The position numbers were made by a program, and so were the translations under genes. The notes below the pieces were generated by a model. It searched no databases. It saw nothing but the letters and a program-made list of their open reading frames with translations, and was not told the origin of the DNA. Below are positions 16,308 through 23,270 of a stretch of DNA of 29,595 bases, piece after piece. Numbering within the stretch: the first letter of the stretch is position 1; each line of letters begins with the position of its first letter. This DNA comes from Natronohydrobacter sp. Its GTDB lineage: Bacteria > Pseudomonadota > Alphaproteobacteria > Rhodobacterales > Rhodobacteraceae. The stretch spans positions 1 through 29,595 of the forward strand of contig SKIM01000239.1 in assembly GCA_007116445.1 (NCBI GenBank). Reading direction: 5' to 3'.

Positions 16308-16513
16308 AGCCCCACGAACTCGGTTTCCATCTGCCGCGTGCTTGGCTCCACCAGCCCGAGCTTCAGACCGCGTTTCTTGCCCTCCTGCGCGGCGATAAAC
16401 AGTTGCAGCGCCTTGCGGATCACTTCGCTCTTATTGCTTTCGCTGTCCGAGACGACTTTCTCGATGGCTGAATTCAGATCGTCAGACAGGACGAGGTTCA
16501 TTCTCACGCTCAT
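16304..16513 (-). CDS. Ribbon-helix-helix (CopG/Arc-type) DNA-binding protein
   Basis: A 69-residue protein with the RHH pattern: a short strand RMNLVLSDDLN for the DNA-contacting ribbon, a first helix SAIEKVVSDSE, the turn SNKSEVIRKAL that carries the family's SxSExIRxAL signature, and a second helix LQLFIAAQEGKK. A tail, RGLKLGLVEPSTRQMETEFVGL split over residues 48-69, resembles the K-x-G-x-V-D...TE-(I/F)-VGL ends of many free-standing RHH regulators. ATG 16513 is chosen because GAGAGAGAT precedes it directly; ATGs at 16525 and further upstream would start within or near the transcription start site. The gene most likely represses its own promoter through the 11-bp repeats at 16539-16567. 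Confidence 0.82.
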   Translation of the reverse strand: MSVRMNLVLSDDLNSAIEKVVSDSESNKSEVIRKALQLFIAAQEGKKRGLKLGLVEPSTRQMETEFVGL

Positions 16514-16538
16514 ATCTCTCTCCATGGCACAGGGACGC

Positions 16539-16575
16539 ATGCGCAAAATATGCGCATTTTATGCGCATTCGTCAA
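16539..16575 (-). promoter_or_regulatory. Promoter with three 11-bp operator repeats for the RHH/membrane-protein operon
   Basis: On the minus strand TTGACG (16570-16575) and CATATT (16547-16552) are exactly 17 bases apart. Overlapping them, TGCGCA occurs three times at 16540, 16551 and 16562, each preceded by A (ATGCGCAAAAT, ATGCGCATTTT, ATGCGCATTCG), an exact 11-base period. Repeats one DNA turn apart over the -10 and spacer are what a tandem-binding RHH repressor would use. Confidence 0.7.
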
Positions 16576-16610
16576 GAGGCGTGCGGATCTGACAGCATGC
16601 GTTAACTGCC

Positions 16611-17282
16611 TCAGGCCTTTGCTGCCCAGTCATGCGGTGCGCGCAGGAAGCTTTCGACGGCATCGAGCGTCGCGTCGTCGAAATCTGCACCGCGCCGTGC
16701 CTCGGCCAGAACATCCCACCATGTGCACAGATAATGGAGCTTCACCCCATGTTCGGCGAGCCGCGGTTCGGTTTCCGGGAAGATGCCGTAATAGAAAATC
16801 ACGGCTGTATGCGCGCATTCTGCACCTGTCTCACGGATCGCGTCCACGAAGCTGAGTTTCGAGCCGCCATCAGTGGTCAGATCCTCAACCAGAAGCACCC
16901 GCTGTCCTTCCCGCATCGCGCCTTCAATACGCGCATTGCGCCCGTAGCCCTTGGGCTTCTTGCGCACATAGCTCATGGGAAGGGCCATGCGCTCGGCAAC
17001 AAGTGCTGCGAAGGGAATGCCTGCTGTCTCGCCCCCTGCGATATTGTCGAAGGCTTCAAAGCCGGCATCCTCCAGCACTCGACAGGTCAGGAAATCCATG
17101 AGTGACGACCGGATGCGCGGGAAGCTGATCAGCTTGCGACAATCTATATAGGTGGGCGCTTTCAACCCGCTCGCAAAGGTGAAAGGCTCCGTCGCGTTGA
17201 AATGCACGGCCTTGATGTCCAGCAGCATTCTTGCGGTCAGGCGAGCGACTGTCGTCCGGTCAGGATAGGTGGCAGGGATCAT
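16611..17282 (-). CDS. pyrE: Orotate phosphoribosyltransferase
   Basis: A 223-residue enzyme joining orotate to PRPP to give OMP, the fifth step of pyrimidine synthesis. The PRPP-binding motif is VLLVEDLTTDGGSKLSF at about residues 129-145; the family's FASGLKAPTYIDCRKL and the loop YVRKKPKGYGRNARIEG are both present. AAGG precedes the ATG. It begins 11 bases after the pyrC stop, so pyrC and pyrE form one unit. It is a standalone OPRTase, not fused to OMP decarboxylase. The RHH/membrane pair downstream has its own promoter. Confidence 0.96.
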   Translation of the reverse strand: MIPATYPDRTTVARLTARMLLDIKAVHFNATEPFTFASGLKAPTYIDCRKLISFPRIRSSLMDFLTCRVLEDAGFEAFDNIAGGETAGIPFAALVAERMALPMSYVRKKPKGYGRNARIEGAMREGQRVLLVEDLTTDGGSKLSFVDAIRETGAECAHTAVIFYYGIFPETEPRLAEHGVKLHYLCTWWDVLAEARRGADFDDATLDAVESFLRAPHDWAAKA

Positions 17283-17293
17283 ATCAGGGCCTT

Positions 17294-18331
17294 TCAGTCA
17301 AGAATGCGCCAGTAAAGCGGGAAGCCGGGATCGAAGACCGTGACAGGGCCGGCGCCACTTTCGATTTTCGCAGGATAAGAAACAGGTGTGTCAGATTTCT
17401 GCAGCGTGAGCGTGGTGGTGTTCTCGGGCAAGCGATAGAAGGCCGGGCCATTACGCGACGTGAAGCCTGCAAGCCTGTCCAGCGCCCCGGCCTCCTCAAA
17501 TACCTGCGCCAGGATCGAGAGCGTATTCGTGGCGGTGAAGCATCCTGCACAGCCGCAAGCTGATTCCTTGGCATCATCCGTGTGAGGCGCGCTGTCAGTG
17601 CCCAGGAAAAAACGCGCATCTCCCGATGTTGCGGCCTGAACCAAGGCCACCCGATGAGTCTCGCGTTTGGCGACGGGCAAGCAATAATAATGCGGCTTGA
17701 TGCCTCCGACGAGAATATGATTGCGGTTGATCACCAGATGATGGGTGGTGATCGTTGCGCCCAGATTTTCCGGCTGGCTTTGAACATAGGCAACCGCGTC
17801 AGCAGTGGTGATATGCTCCATGACCACGCGCAGACCCGGTGTCGCGCGGCGGATCGGATCAAGGACGCGATCGATGAAGACCGCTTCACGATCAAAGATG
17901 TCGATCTCGGGGTCAGTCACTTCGCCATGGGTCAGAAGCGGGATGCCGGCTTCGGCCATCGCATCCAGCACGGCGCGCACACGGTCAAAATCGCGCACGC
18001 CGGATGCGGAATTGGTCGTGGCCCCGGCCGGGTAGAGCTTCACCGCCGTGATGATCCCAGCACGATGGGCGGCGACCACATCCGCAGGGTCGGTGGCCTC
18101 GGTCAGATAAAGCGTCATCAGAGGTGTGAAGCTGTCCGGCGTCGCCGTGCGGATACGGGCGCGATAGGCTTCGGCCTGTGCGCCGGTCACGACCGGCGGC
18201 ACCAGGTTCGGCATGATGATAGCGCGCGCAAAATGGCGCGCAGTCTCGGGCGCGACGGCTTGCAGCATCGCGCCATCGCGCAGATGCAGGTGCCAGTCAT
18301 CAGGGCGGGGGATCGTCAGGCTCTGGATCAT
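17294..18331 (-). CDS. pyrC: Dihydroorotase (class II, PyrC type)
   Basis: A 345-residue amidohydrolase that interconverts carbamoyl aspartate and dihydroorotate. RPDDWHLHLRDG near the N-terminus holds the H-x-H metal ligands; PNLVPPV follows; KLYPAGATTNSASGV contains the lysine that is carboxylated to bridge the two zincs; LTHGEVTD and VMEHITTADAV provide the histidine ligands, and FLGTDSAPHTDDAKES has the catalytic Asp. This is the short E. coli-like class, active without ATCase as a scaffold. Start 18331 is chosen since the protein then begins at the usual family position (IQSLTIPRPDDW); an in-frame ATG at 18349 exists. Confidence 0.96.
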   Translation of the reverse strand: MIQSLTIPRPDDWHLHLRDGAMLQAVAPETARHFARAIIMPNLVPPVVTGAQAEAYRARIRTATPDSFTPLMTLYLTEATDPADVVAAHRAGIITAVKLYPAGATTNSASGVRDFDRVRAVLDAMAEAGIPLLTHGEVTDPEIDIFDREAVFIDRVLDPIRRATPGLRVVMEHITTADAVAYVQSQPENLGATITTHHLVINRNHILVGGIKPHYYCLPVAKRETHRVALVQAATSGDARFFLGTDSAPHTDDAKESACGCAGCFTATNTLSILAQVFEEAGALDRLAGFTSRNGPAFYRLPENTTTLTLQKSDTPVSYPAKIESGAGPVTVFDPGFPLYWRILD

Positions 18332-18379
18332 GGCCTGTCTTATACGCAAGCCGAGCGGGCTTTCCAGCCGGATTCGTGT

Positions 18380-19336
18380 TCAGGCCCTCGACCGTGCGCG
18401 CGTTTTTTCCGCCCGCGCCAGTTCCCGTCGCGTAACGGCGCAGTCATGAAGCGCCAGCGCATGACGCGCCGCAGTGATTGTCAGGAGCGCGTGCCCGGAT
18501 TTCGCGGCGCGTTTGACGAGGGCGCAAAGATATGTCGGATCATTGCGTCGCTTGCGCATCATGTCATGGAAACGCGCGGGCGTCAGACGGCCGCGCGCCG
18601 CTGTCTCGATCAATGTTTCCAGAACGCCCATGCGCCGTAGCGCGGATTCGGTCTTGCTGCCCAGGTGAGTAGCGCGGAGCAATGTCACGAAGGGGCGCCG
18701 GAACAAGGTTGCATGCATGCTGTCGCTTCTACGGCCCGCATCATAAACGATAAAGGCATTGCGCGCGCCGTCCAGCATGGAGGGGGCAAAGCCAAAACGT
18801 GTGTTGAAATCCAGCCGACGTGCTTTGGCAAAACGACGATCCCAAGGCGCAAGCTGCGGATCGAGTGTCGCCTGTGGGGCAACCGCCAACACGATTGCGC
18901 CGGGTGCGCAGATGCTCAGCGCGCAGGCGGCATAGCCTGACATGCCTGCTCCATAGAAGATCACCCGGTCAAAGCCATCGAAAAAACCAGTATCGATCTG
19001 CGCATCGAAGAAATCCAGAACTTCGCTGTCACGAAACCAGCGTGGTTCCCGCGCCACAAGTGCAAGGCTCGACCAGCCGTGGCGCGCGGCGATCCGCAGC
19101 CCCAAAGGCACTTGGCCCCGCTCGACGCGACGAATGGTGTCAATGGATTCGAAGGTGACCAGAAGCGTAGTGCCGCCGTCCGCATATGCCGCTGCATGAT
19201 ACGGGCCGAGCGGGTAGAAGTGCCCTGCTGTCGCCACGCGGTTCCCGAGACGTGCCAACCAGTCATCGTGACTGCGCGCCTTGGATAGATCGAGGATGTC
19301 TTCCCTGTCTTGCATGTATTCGTTCCGGTTTGGCAT
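18380..19336 (-). CDS. Unassigned alpha/beta-hydrolase-like protein upstream of pyrC
   Basis: A 318-residue soluble protein. Similar alphaproteobacterial proteins are, as I recall, often labelled phosphoadenosine phosphosulfate reductase, but I see no PP-loop or the ECG(I/L)H cysteine motif of that enzyme, so I do not use the name. What can be seen is a central strand-turn-helix FYGAGMSGYAACALS (about residues 149-163) that fits the G-x-S-x-G-like nucleophile elbow of alpha/beta hydrolases, followed by VLAVAPQATLDP and LDFNTRFGFAP. The C-terminus is rich in Arg and Ala. No signal peptide is visible. Starts at 19336 or 19315 are both possible. It lies 48 bases upstream of pyrC on the same strand and may be cotranscribed with pyrC and pyrE. 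Function unknown. Confidence 0.75.
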   Translation of the reverse strand: MPNRNEYMQDREDILDLSKARSHDDWLARLGNRVATAGHFYPLGPYHAAAYADGGTTLLVTFESIDTIRRVERGQVPLGLRIAARHGWSSLALVAREPRWFRDSEVLDFFDAQIDTGFFDGFDRVIFYGAGMSGYAACALSICAPGAIVLAVAPQATLDPQLAPWDRRFAKARRLDFNTRFGFAPSMLDGARNAFIVYDAGRRSDSMHATLFRRPFVTLLRATHLGSKTESALRRMGVLETLIETAARGRLTPARFHDMMRKRRNDPTYLCALVKRAAKSGHALLTITAARHALALHDCAVTRRELARAEKTRARSRA

Positions 19337-19509
19337 CGCGCGAGTTGCCCTTAGCGTAGACTACCCATGCCGTTTGGCAACCTGCTGCAAGGGGGGGGTG
19401 GCCAGATATCTGTCGTCCACCCGCGAAAATACCGCAGGCCTTGTCAACTTCTCTGACAATTCTCGGCGCATCGAAAAATTGTTGCCAGATATTGAGCACG
19501 CAGATCGCA
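19337..19509. other. Non-coding stretch upstream of the unassigned gene, with an eight-G run
   Basis: This is the left half of a 328-base gene-free region. It contains a run of eight G at 19391-19398, about 55 bases upstream of ATG 19336, and must hold the promoter of that minus-strand gene. I could not fix one: TTGCCA with a poor TACGCT 16 bases on is the best pair. Confidence 0.4.
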
Positions 19510-19525
19510 TTTGATCGAGATCAAA
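19510..19525. promoter_or_regulatory. FNR/FnrL box
   Basis: TTTGATCGAGATCAAA matches the FNR consensus TTGAT-N4-ATCAA exactly, with one further matching base on each side. A -10-like TATTAC begins at 19544 on the plus strand, putting the box near -38 to -41, the class II activator position, ahead of the candidate small RNA. On the minus strand no good -10 stands at a suitable distance. Confidence 0.75.
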
Positions 19526-19552
19526 GTTTTGCGACGATAATAGTATTACTCA

Positions 19553-19657
19553 AAGTCATGTTTTCATGCTGATGCTCAGGCGATGGCGGGAAACATTCCT
19601 CCCTGTCCCGCGAGAGCGGGGTCGACTGAGCCACCCCTTGTGAGGGGTGGCATTTTT
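19553..19657 (+). ncRNA. Candidate FNR-controlled small RNA
   Basis: No gene lies on the plus strand here, yet an FNR box with a -10-like element is followed about 100 bases on by a strong terminator that works only on the plus strand. Between them is CCTCCC (19598-19603), an anti-Shine-Dalgarno motif of the kind alphaproteobacterial small RNAs expose in loops. Two alternative stems are possible: GCGGGA (19586-19591) with TCCCGC (19606-19611), which puts CCTCCC in a 14-base loop, or CCCGC-GAGA-GCGGG (19607-19620). No good reading frame fits inside. The 5' end is estimated from the -10 and may be off by several bases. I cannot name an existing RNA family for it. Confidence 0.55.
19630..19657 (+). 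terminator. Rho-independent terminator on the plus strand, 3' end of the candidate small RNA
   Basis: GCCACCCC (19630-19637) pairs perfectly with GGGGTGGC (19644-19651), with a six-base loop, followed by ATTTTT. On the minus strand no U-run follows, so it is not built for ksgA, whose stop is 13 bases to the right. Confidence 0.8.
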
Positions 19658-19664
19658 CTGATCG

Positions 19665-20504
19665 TCACTGCGCGGCATCCAACGCCCTTGCCAGCTTGCA
19701 CCAGTCTTCCAACCCGATTTCCTCGGCCCGCGATGTCGACGCGATCGTGCATGCGCGCAGCAGATCCTCGATCTGCGGATGCAACCCGCGCAGGGCTGCG
19801 CGCAGCATCTTTCGGCGCTGGTTGAACCCTGCGGCGACCACGCGCTCCAGCGTGCGCGCTTGCGCGGCGAAGCGCGGAGCGGGCAGGCGCGTGATATGCA
19901 CCACGCTTGAGCTGACCTTGGGGGGCGGGGTGAAGGCTTCCGGGGGCAGGGAGAGCGCGATCCGTGCCTCGGCGCGCCATTGCACCATCAGCGCCAGTCG
20001 GCCATATGCCTTGGAACCGGGCCGTGCGACGATACGCTCGGCCACTTCACGCTGAAACATCAAGGTCAGGCTGTCCCAAAATGGGGGCCAGTGGTCCGGG
20101 GTCATCCAGCGGATCAGAAGTTCCGTACCGACGTTATAGGGCAGGTTGGCCACCACCTTGATGGGCGCGCGCAGATGCGCTGTCGCGTCAATGGCCAGCG
20201 CATCGCCTTCGATCACCTGAAGACGTCCCGGATAGGCTTCGGCGATCTCGGCAAGCGCAGGCAGGCAGCGGGGGTCTTTCTCGATTGCGAGCACGCGGCG
20301 CGCGCCTTCGGCGAGGAGACCGCGGGTCAGCCCACCAGGGCCGGGGCCGACCTCCAGCACATCTGCGCCTGAGAGATCACCAGCAAGACGCGCGATGCGC
20401 GCGGTCAGGTTCAGATCCAGCAAGAAATTCTGCCCGAAGCTCTTTTTCGCGCGCAGATCATGCGCGCGGATGATCTCGCGCAGCGGCGGCAGGTCATCAA
20501 TCAT
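19665..20504 (-). CDS. ksgA: 16S rRNA (adenine1518-N6/adenine1519-N6)-dimethyltransferase
   Basis: A 279-residue enzyme that dimethylates two adenines in the 3' terminal hairpin of 16S rRNA late in small-subunit assembly. SAM-binding motif I is VLEVGPGPGGLTRGLL near residue 50, preceded by the family's AKKSFGQNFLLD; motif IV NLPYNVGTELL is near residue 120, and MFQREVAERIVARPGSKAYGRLA follows. Start 20504 is chosen because it overlaps the pdxA stop (ATGA) and yields the normal family N-terminus. pdxA-ksgA is a conserved neighbourhood in proteobacteria. Length is typical. Confidence 0.96.
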   Translation of the reverse strand: MIDDLPPLREIIRAHDLRAKKSFGQNFLLDLNLTARIARLAGDLSGADVLEVGPGPGGLTRGLLAEGARRVLAIEKDPRCLPALAEIAEAYPGRLQVIEGDALAIDATAHLRAPIKVVANLPYNVGTELLIRWMTPDHWPPFWDSLTLMFQREVAERIVARPGSKAYGRLALMVQWRAEARIALSLPPEAFTPPPKVSSSVVHITRLPAPRFAAQARTLERVVAAGFNQRRKMLRAALRGLHPQIEDLLRACTIASTSRAEEIGLEDWCKLARALDAAQ

Positions 20505-21487
20505 AGACGTTGCTCCGCCATTTTCGCGGCACAGCGCAGGGCTGCAATAAGCGAGGTTGGATCGGCCAGACCTTTCCCGGCTATCCCATAAGCGGTGCCG
20601 TGATCTGGCGAGGTTCGGATGAATGGCAAGCCCAGCGTAACATTGACCCCGCCCGCGAAATCGAGCGTCTTGATCGGGATCAGAGCCTGATCGTGATACA
20701 TGCAGACCGCCACATCGTACTGCGCGCGTGCACTGGCATGAAACATGGTGTCGGCAGGCAGCGGCCCGCTCAAATCCCAACCCTCGGCACGCAGCCGCTC
20801 AAGCACAGGTGCGGTGATCTCGATTTCCTCGCGCCCCATTGTCCCGCTCTCGCCAGCATGAGGATTCAGGCCGGCCACAGCAATGCGCGGGTTGGGGATG
20901 CCGAAATCACGCATCAACCCGGCCTTTGTGACGCGCAGGCATTGCTCCAGCGCCTCGGGCGTCAGGTGGTGTGGGACATCGCAGAGGGGGATGTGAATTG
21001 TGACCGGCACCACACGCAAGGTGTCGCAGGCCAGCATCATGACCACAGAAACGCCCCCGGCCAGATCCGCCAGAAATTCGGTGTGGCCAGGAAAGGCGAA
21101 GGCGGCCCCTGTCTTCAATCCGGCCTTGTTGATGGGACAGGTCACGAGCCCAGAGGCGGCTCCCGACTGCACCAGCGCCACTGCGCGGCGGATCACTTCG
21201 ATGATCGCAGGCGCATTGGCCGGATCGGGTTGGCCGGGGCGTGCCGGGGCGGGGAACGCATGCGGCAAGACAGGCAGGATATCGGGCGACAAGGCACGCG
21301 CCCCGGCTGGTGAGGTGACCGCTTGCCAACGGGTGTCGGCGGGCAGATGGGCAGGATCTCCCAGCCATACGAAACGCGGCACGTCAGAGCGTGCCGCACG
21401 AGCTGCAAGCTCCGGCCCGATCCCTGCCGGGTCACCGCAACTCATGATCAAGACGTCTGTGCCAGCCATCGTCTGCGCGGCGTTCAT
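20501..21487 (-). CDS. pdxA: 4-hydroxythreonine-4-phosphate dehydrogenase
   Basis: A 328-residue NAD-dependent enzyme of pyridoxal 5'-phosphate synthesis (DXP-dependent route). It shows the GDPAGIGPE motif near residue 18, FPGHTEFLADLAGG with the first metal-binding His, GLNPHAGESGTMGREE with the second, and CMYHDQALIPIKTLDF with the third. TSPDHGTAYGIAGKG near the C-terminus is also characteristic. The ATG at 21487 or the one at residue 7 could start it. It is followed by ksgA with a four-base overlap and preceded by mnmA after 133 bases on the same strand. Confidence 0.96.
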   Translation of the reverse strand: MNAAQTMAGTDVLIMSCGDPAGIGPELAARAARSDVPRFVWLGDPAHLPADTRWQAVTSPAGARALSPDILPVLPHAFPAPARPGQPDPANAPAIIEVIRRAVALVQSGAASGLVTCPINKAGLKTGAAFAFPGHTEFLADLAGGVSVVMMLACDTLRVVPVTIHIPLCDVPHHLTPEALEQCLRVTKAGLMRDFGIPNPRIAVAGLNPHAGESGTMGREEIEITAPVLERLRAEGWDLSGPLPADTMFHASARAQYDVAVCMYHDQALIPIKTLDFAGGVNVTLGLPFIRTSPDHGTAYGIAGKGLADPTSLIAALRCAAKMAEQRL

Positions 21488-21609
21488 GCCAGCGACATTA
21501 CGCGTGCGGACGCCGCAGCGTCACGGCATCGCATTCGCCAAACCTTGCACATGGATAAGCCTTTCAAAAACTCCGCTTGTGGCCTGCATAAAGCGAATCG
21601 CACCATACC

Positions 21610-21633
21610 GAAAGGGCGCGTCAGCGCCCTTTC
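21610..21633 (-). terminator. Hairpin enclosing the mnmA stop codon
   Basis: GAAAGGGCGC (21610-21619, plus strand) pairs perfectly with GCGCCCTTTC (21624-21633), and the four-base loop holds the TGA stop of mnmA. Only a short U-run (CCCTTTC) closes it. It may end or protect the mnmA mRNA; the left stem arm lies past the stop and the right arm encodes the last three residues. Confidence 0.55.
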
Positions 21634-22760
21634 CAGATCCAACCGCCGCCAAAGACGCGCGTATCTTCCGGCGCATAGAAAACACAGGCCTGACCGGGGC
21701 TGATCCCTTGTTCGGGGGCGAGCAATTCAACTTCGGCTTCGGTTTCGGACAAAGGGCGCACGAGCGCGGGTGCCGGCGGGCGCGTTGAGCGCATCTTGAC
21801 GTGTAAGTCCCATTCGGGCTGTGACGTGAAAGGTGCGTCGCCGAGCCAGTTGATCTCGCGCACCGGCACACGCCGCGTCGCCAGGGCGGTTTTGGGACCG
21901 ACGATGACGCGCCGCAGTTCCGGGTCGAGGCGCACGACATAAAGCGGTTCTGTCAGCCCTCCGATCCCCAGACCGCGGCGCTGGCCGATGGTGTAATGGA
22001 TCACGCCGTCATGCGTGCCGAGGACCTGACCTTGCATATCCACAATCTCGCCTGGATCTGCTGCACCGGGGCGCAATTTCTTGATCACAGCAGCGTAATC
22101 CCCATCCGGGACGAAGCAGATATCCTGACTGTCGGGTTTGTCCGCCACGCTCAATCCATGGCGCGCTGCGAGCGCGCGAGTCTCTGCCTTCGTCGTCAGA
22201 TGGCCGAGCGGAAAGCGCAGGAATTCCAACTGTTCGCGTGTCGTGGAGAACAAAAAGTAACTTTGGTCCCGCACAGGATCTGCGGCGCGATGAAGTTCCG
22301 GGCCAGCGGCGCCGATCTTGCGCTGAATATAATGCCCTGTCGCCATGCAATCAGCGCCAAGGTCGCGCGCGGTGTCCAGCAGATCGCGAAACTTGACGCG
22401 TTCATTGCAGCGAATGCACGGCACCGGCGTGGCGCCTGCAAGGTAAGCATCAGCGAACTCGTCAATCACTGATTCGCGGAAATGGGATTCGTAATCGAGA
22501 ACATAATGCGGGAAATTCATCGCCTCAGCGACACGGCGCGCATCATGGATATCCCGCCCTGCGCAACATGCGCCCTGTTTTGCAAGTGCAGCGCCGTGAT
22601 CATATAGCTGAAGCGTAACCCCGACCACATCATATCCTTCGGTGGCGAGTTCGGCAGCCACCACCGAACTGTCGACACCCCCGGACATGGCGACGACGAC
22701 GCGGGTCTCTTCGACTGGTTTGACCAGTCCAAGCGAATTTACTGGGGGATCATAGGGCAT
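21621..22760 (-). CDS. mnmA: tRNA-specific 2-thiouridylase
   Basis: A 379-residue enzyme that thiolates the wobble uridine U34 of Lys, Glu and Gln tRNAs. The PP-loop AMSGGVDSSVVA is at about residues 24-35. The two catalytic cysteines stand in VPCIRCN and DSQDICFVPDGDY, and the family's tRNA-binding segments ATGHYIQ and KDQ-like VRDQSYFLF are present, as is the C-terminal beta-barrel ending RVFGGGWIWKGR. The start at 22760 gives a normal length. It is divergent from sciP. The AT-rich stretch 22780-22810 probably holds its promoter. Confidence 0.96.
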   Translation of the reverse strand: MPYDPPVNSLGLVKPVEETRVVVAMSGGVDSSVVAAELATEGYDVVGVTLQLYDHGAALAKQGACCAGRDIHDARRVAEAMNFPHYVLDYESHFRESVIDEFADAYLAGATPVPCIRCNERVKFRDLLDTARDLGADCMATGHYIQRKIGAAGPELHRAADPVRDQSYFLFSTTREQLEFLRFPLGHLTTKAETRALAARHGLSVADKPDSQDICFVPDGDYAAVIKKLRPGAADPGEIVDMQGQVLGTHDGVIHYTIGQRRGLGIGGLTEPLYVVRLDPELRRVIVGPKTALATRRVPVREINWLGDAPFTSQPEWDLHVKMRSTRPPAPALVRPLSETEAEVELLAPEQGISPGQACVFYAPEDTRVFGGGWIWKGR

Positions 22761-22863
22761 GGCAGAGAACTTTCGCAGATTTCTTTAAAAAAGATAAGAA
22801 AATGCCGCGTATTCTCAAGGCCAGAAACGAGGCGCAGTCAACCCGGAATTAATGACAGTAGGC

Positions 22864-22868
22864 GATTC
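22864..22868. promoter_or_regulatory. GANTC (CcrM-type) site upstream of sciP
   Basis: GATTC stands 40 bases before the sciP ATG. In alphaproteobacteria with the adenine methylase CcrM, GANTC sites in promoters can link transcription to passage of the replication fork. A single site can occur by chance. Confidence 0.35.
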
Positions 22869-22907
22869 TTTGGGCATCCAAGGGTTGGGTGAAGAAGGAA
22901 TCTGGTG

Positions 22908-23186
22908 ATGTATATCAAACGTGTTGATGGCCCGCGTGCCGTGACTTTGGAAGACGGAACTGTTCTGACGCTCGCAGATCTTCCGCCGAAAGATACCAAG
23001 AGATGGGTTGCCAGTCGAAAAGCGGTGGTAATTCAGGCAGTTGAATCAGGATTGCTGTCCAAGAAAGCGGCGATGGAGCGCTATGCGCTGTCCGAGGAAG
23101 AGTTCGAGTTGTGGCAAACTGCCGTGGAGAAACACGGCTTGAACGCCCTGAAAGTCACATCTTTGCAAAAATACAGACAACTTTAG
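22908..23186 (+). CDS. sciP: CtrA inhibitor SciP (DUF1153)
   Basis: A 92-residue protein matching SciP/DUF1153 over its full length: the N-terminal MYIKRVDGPRAVTLEDG, then LADLPPKDTKRWVASRKA, a helix-turn-helix VIQAVESGLLSKKAAMERYALSEEEFE, and WQTAVEKHGLNALK. In Caulobacter SciP binds CtrA and blocks transcription of CtrA targets in G1. ATG 22908 is chosen; a GTG directly before it is also in frame. GAAGAAGGAA precedes it. It lies directly upstream of ctrA on the same strand with an 84-base gap, so the activator and its inhibitor are neighbours and may be partly cotranscribed. Confidence 0.93.
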   Translation: MYIKRVDGPRAVTLEDGTVLTLADLPPKDTKRWVASRKAVVIQAVESGLLSKKAAMERYALSEEEFELWQTAVEKHGLNALKVTSLQKYRQL

Positions 23187-23189
23187 GTT

Positions 23190-23225
23190 GTAACCATTGG
23201 GGAGAGTCGGGTAACCTTAGATTAA
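23190..23225 (+). promoter_or_regulatory. ctrA promoter region: two CtrA-type boxes and a GANTC site
   Basis: GTAACCAT (23190-23197) is one base from the half-site TTAACCAT, GAGTC (23204-23208) is a CcrM-type methylation site, and GTAA-CCTTAGA-TTAA (23211-23225) is one base from the full CtrA box TTAA-N7-TTAA. All lie within 80 bases of the ctrA ATG, so autoregulation by CtrA and timing by DNA methylation are likely. Confidence 0.7.
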
Positions 23226-23270
23226 CCTTTATACGACAAGGTGAAGCAATAGCGGCGAAGGAGAACCTGA

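Noticed and set aside
17582..18640. Plus-strand frame of about 350 codons across pyrC
   Set aside because: Opposite pyrC and the adjacent gene, rich in Arg, His and Gln as mirror frames are, with no family match.
19476..19525. FNR box as regulator of the minus-strand gene at 19336
   Set aside because: No -10 element stands at the class II distance on the minus strand and the box is about 175 bases from that start codon; a distant effect cannot be excluded.
19630..19651. The strong hairpin as terminator of ksgA
   Set aside because: On the minus strand the stem is followed by TCAGTCGAC with no U-run; the T5 run lies on the plus strand, so it is assigned to the candidate small RNA.
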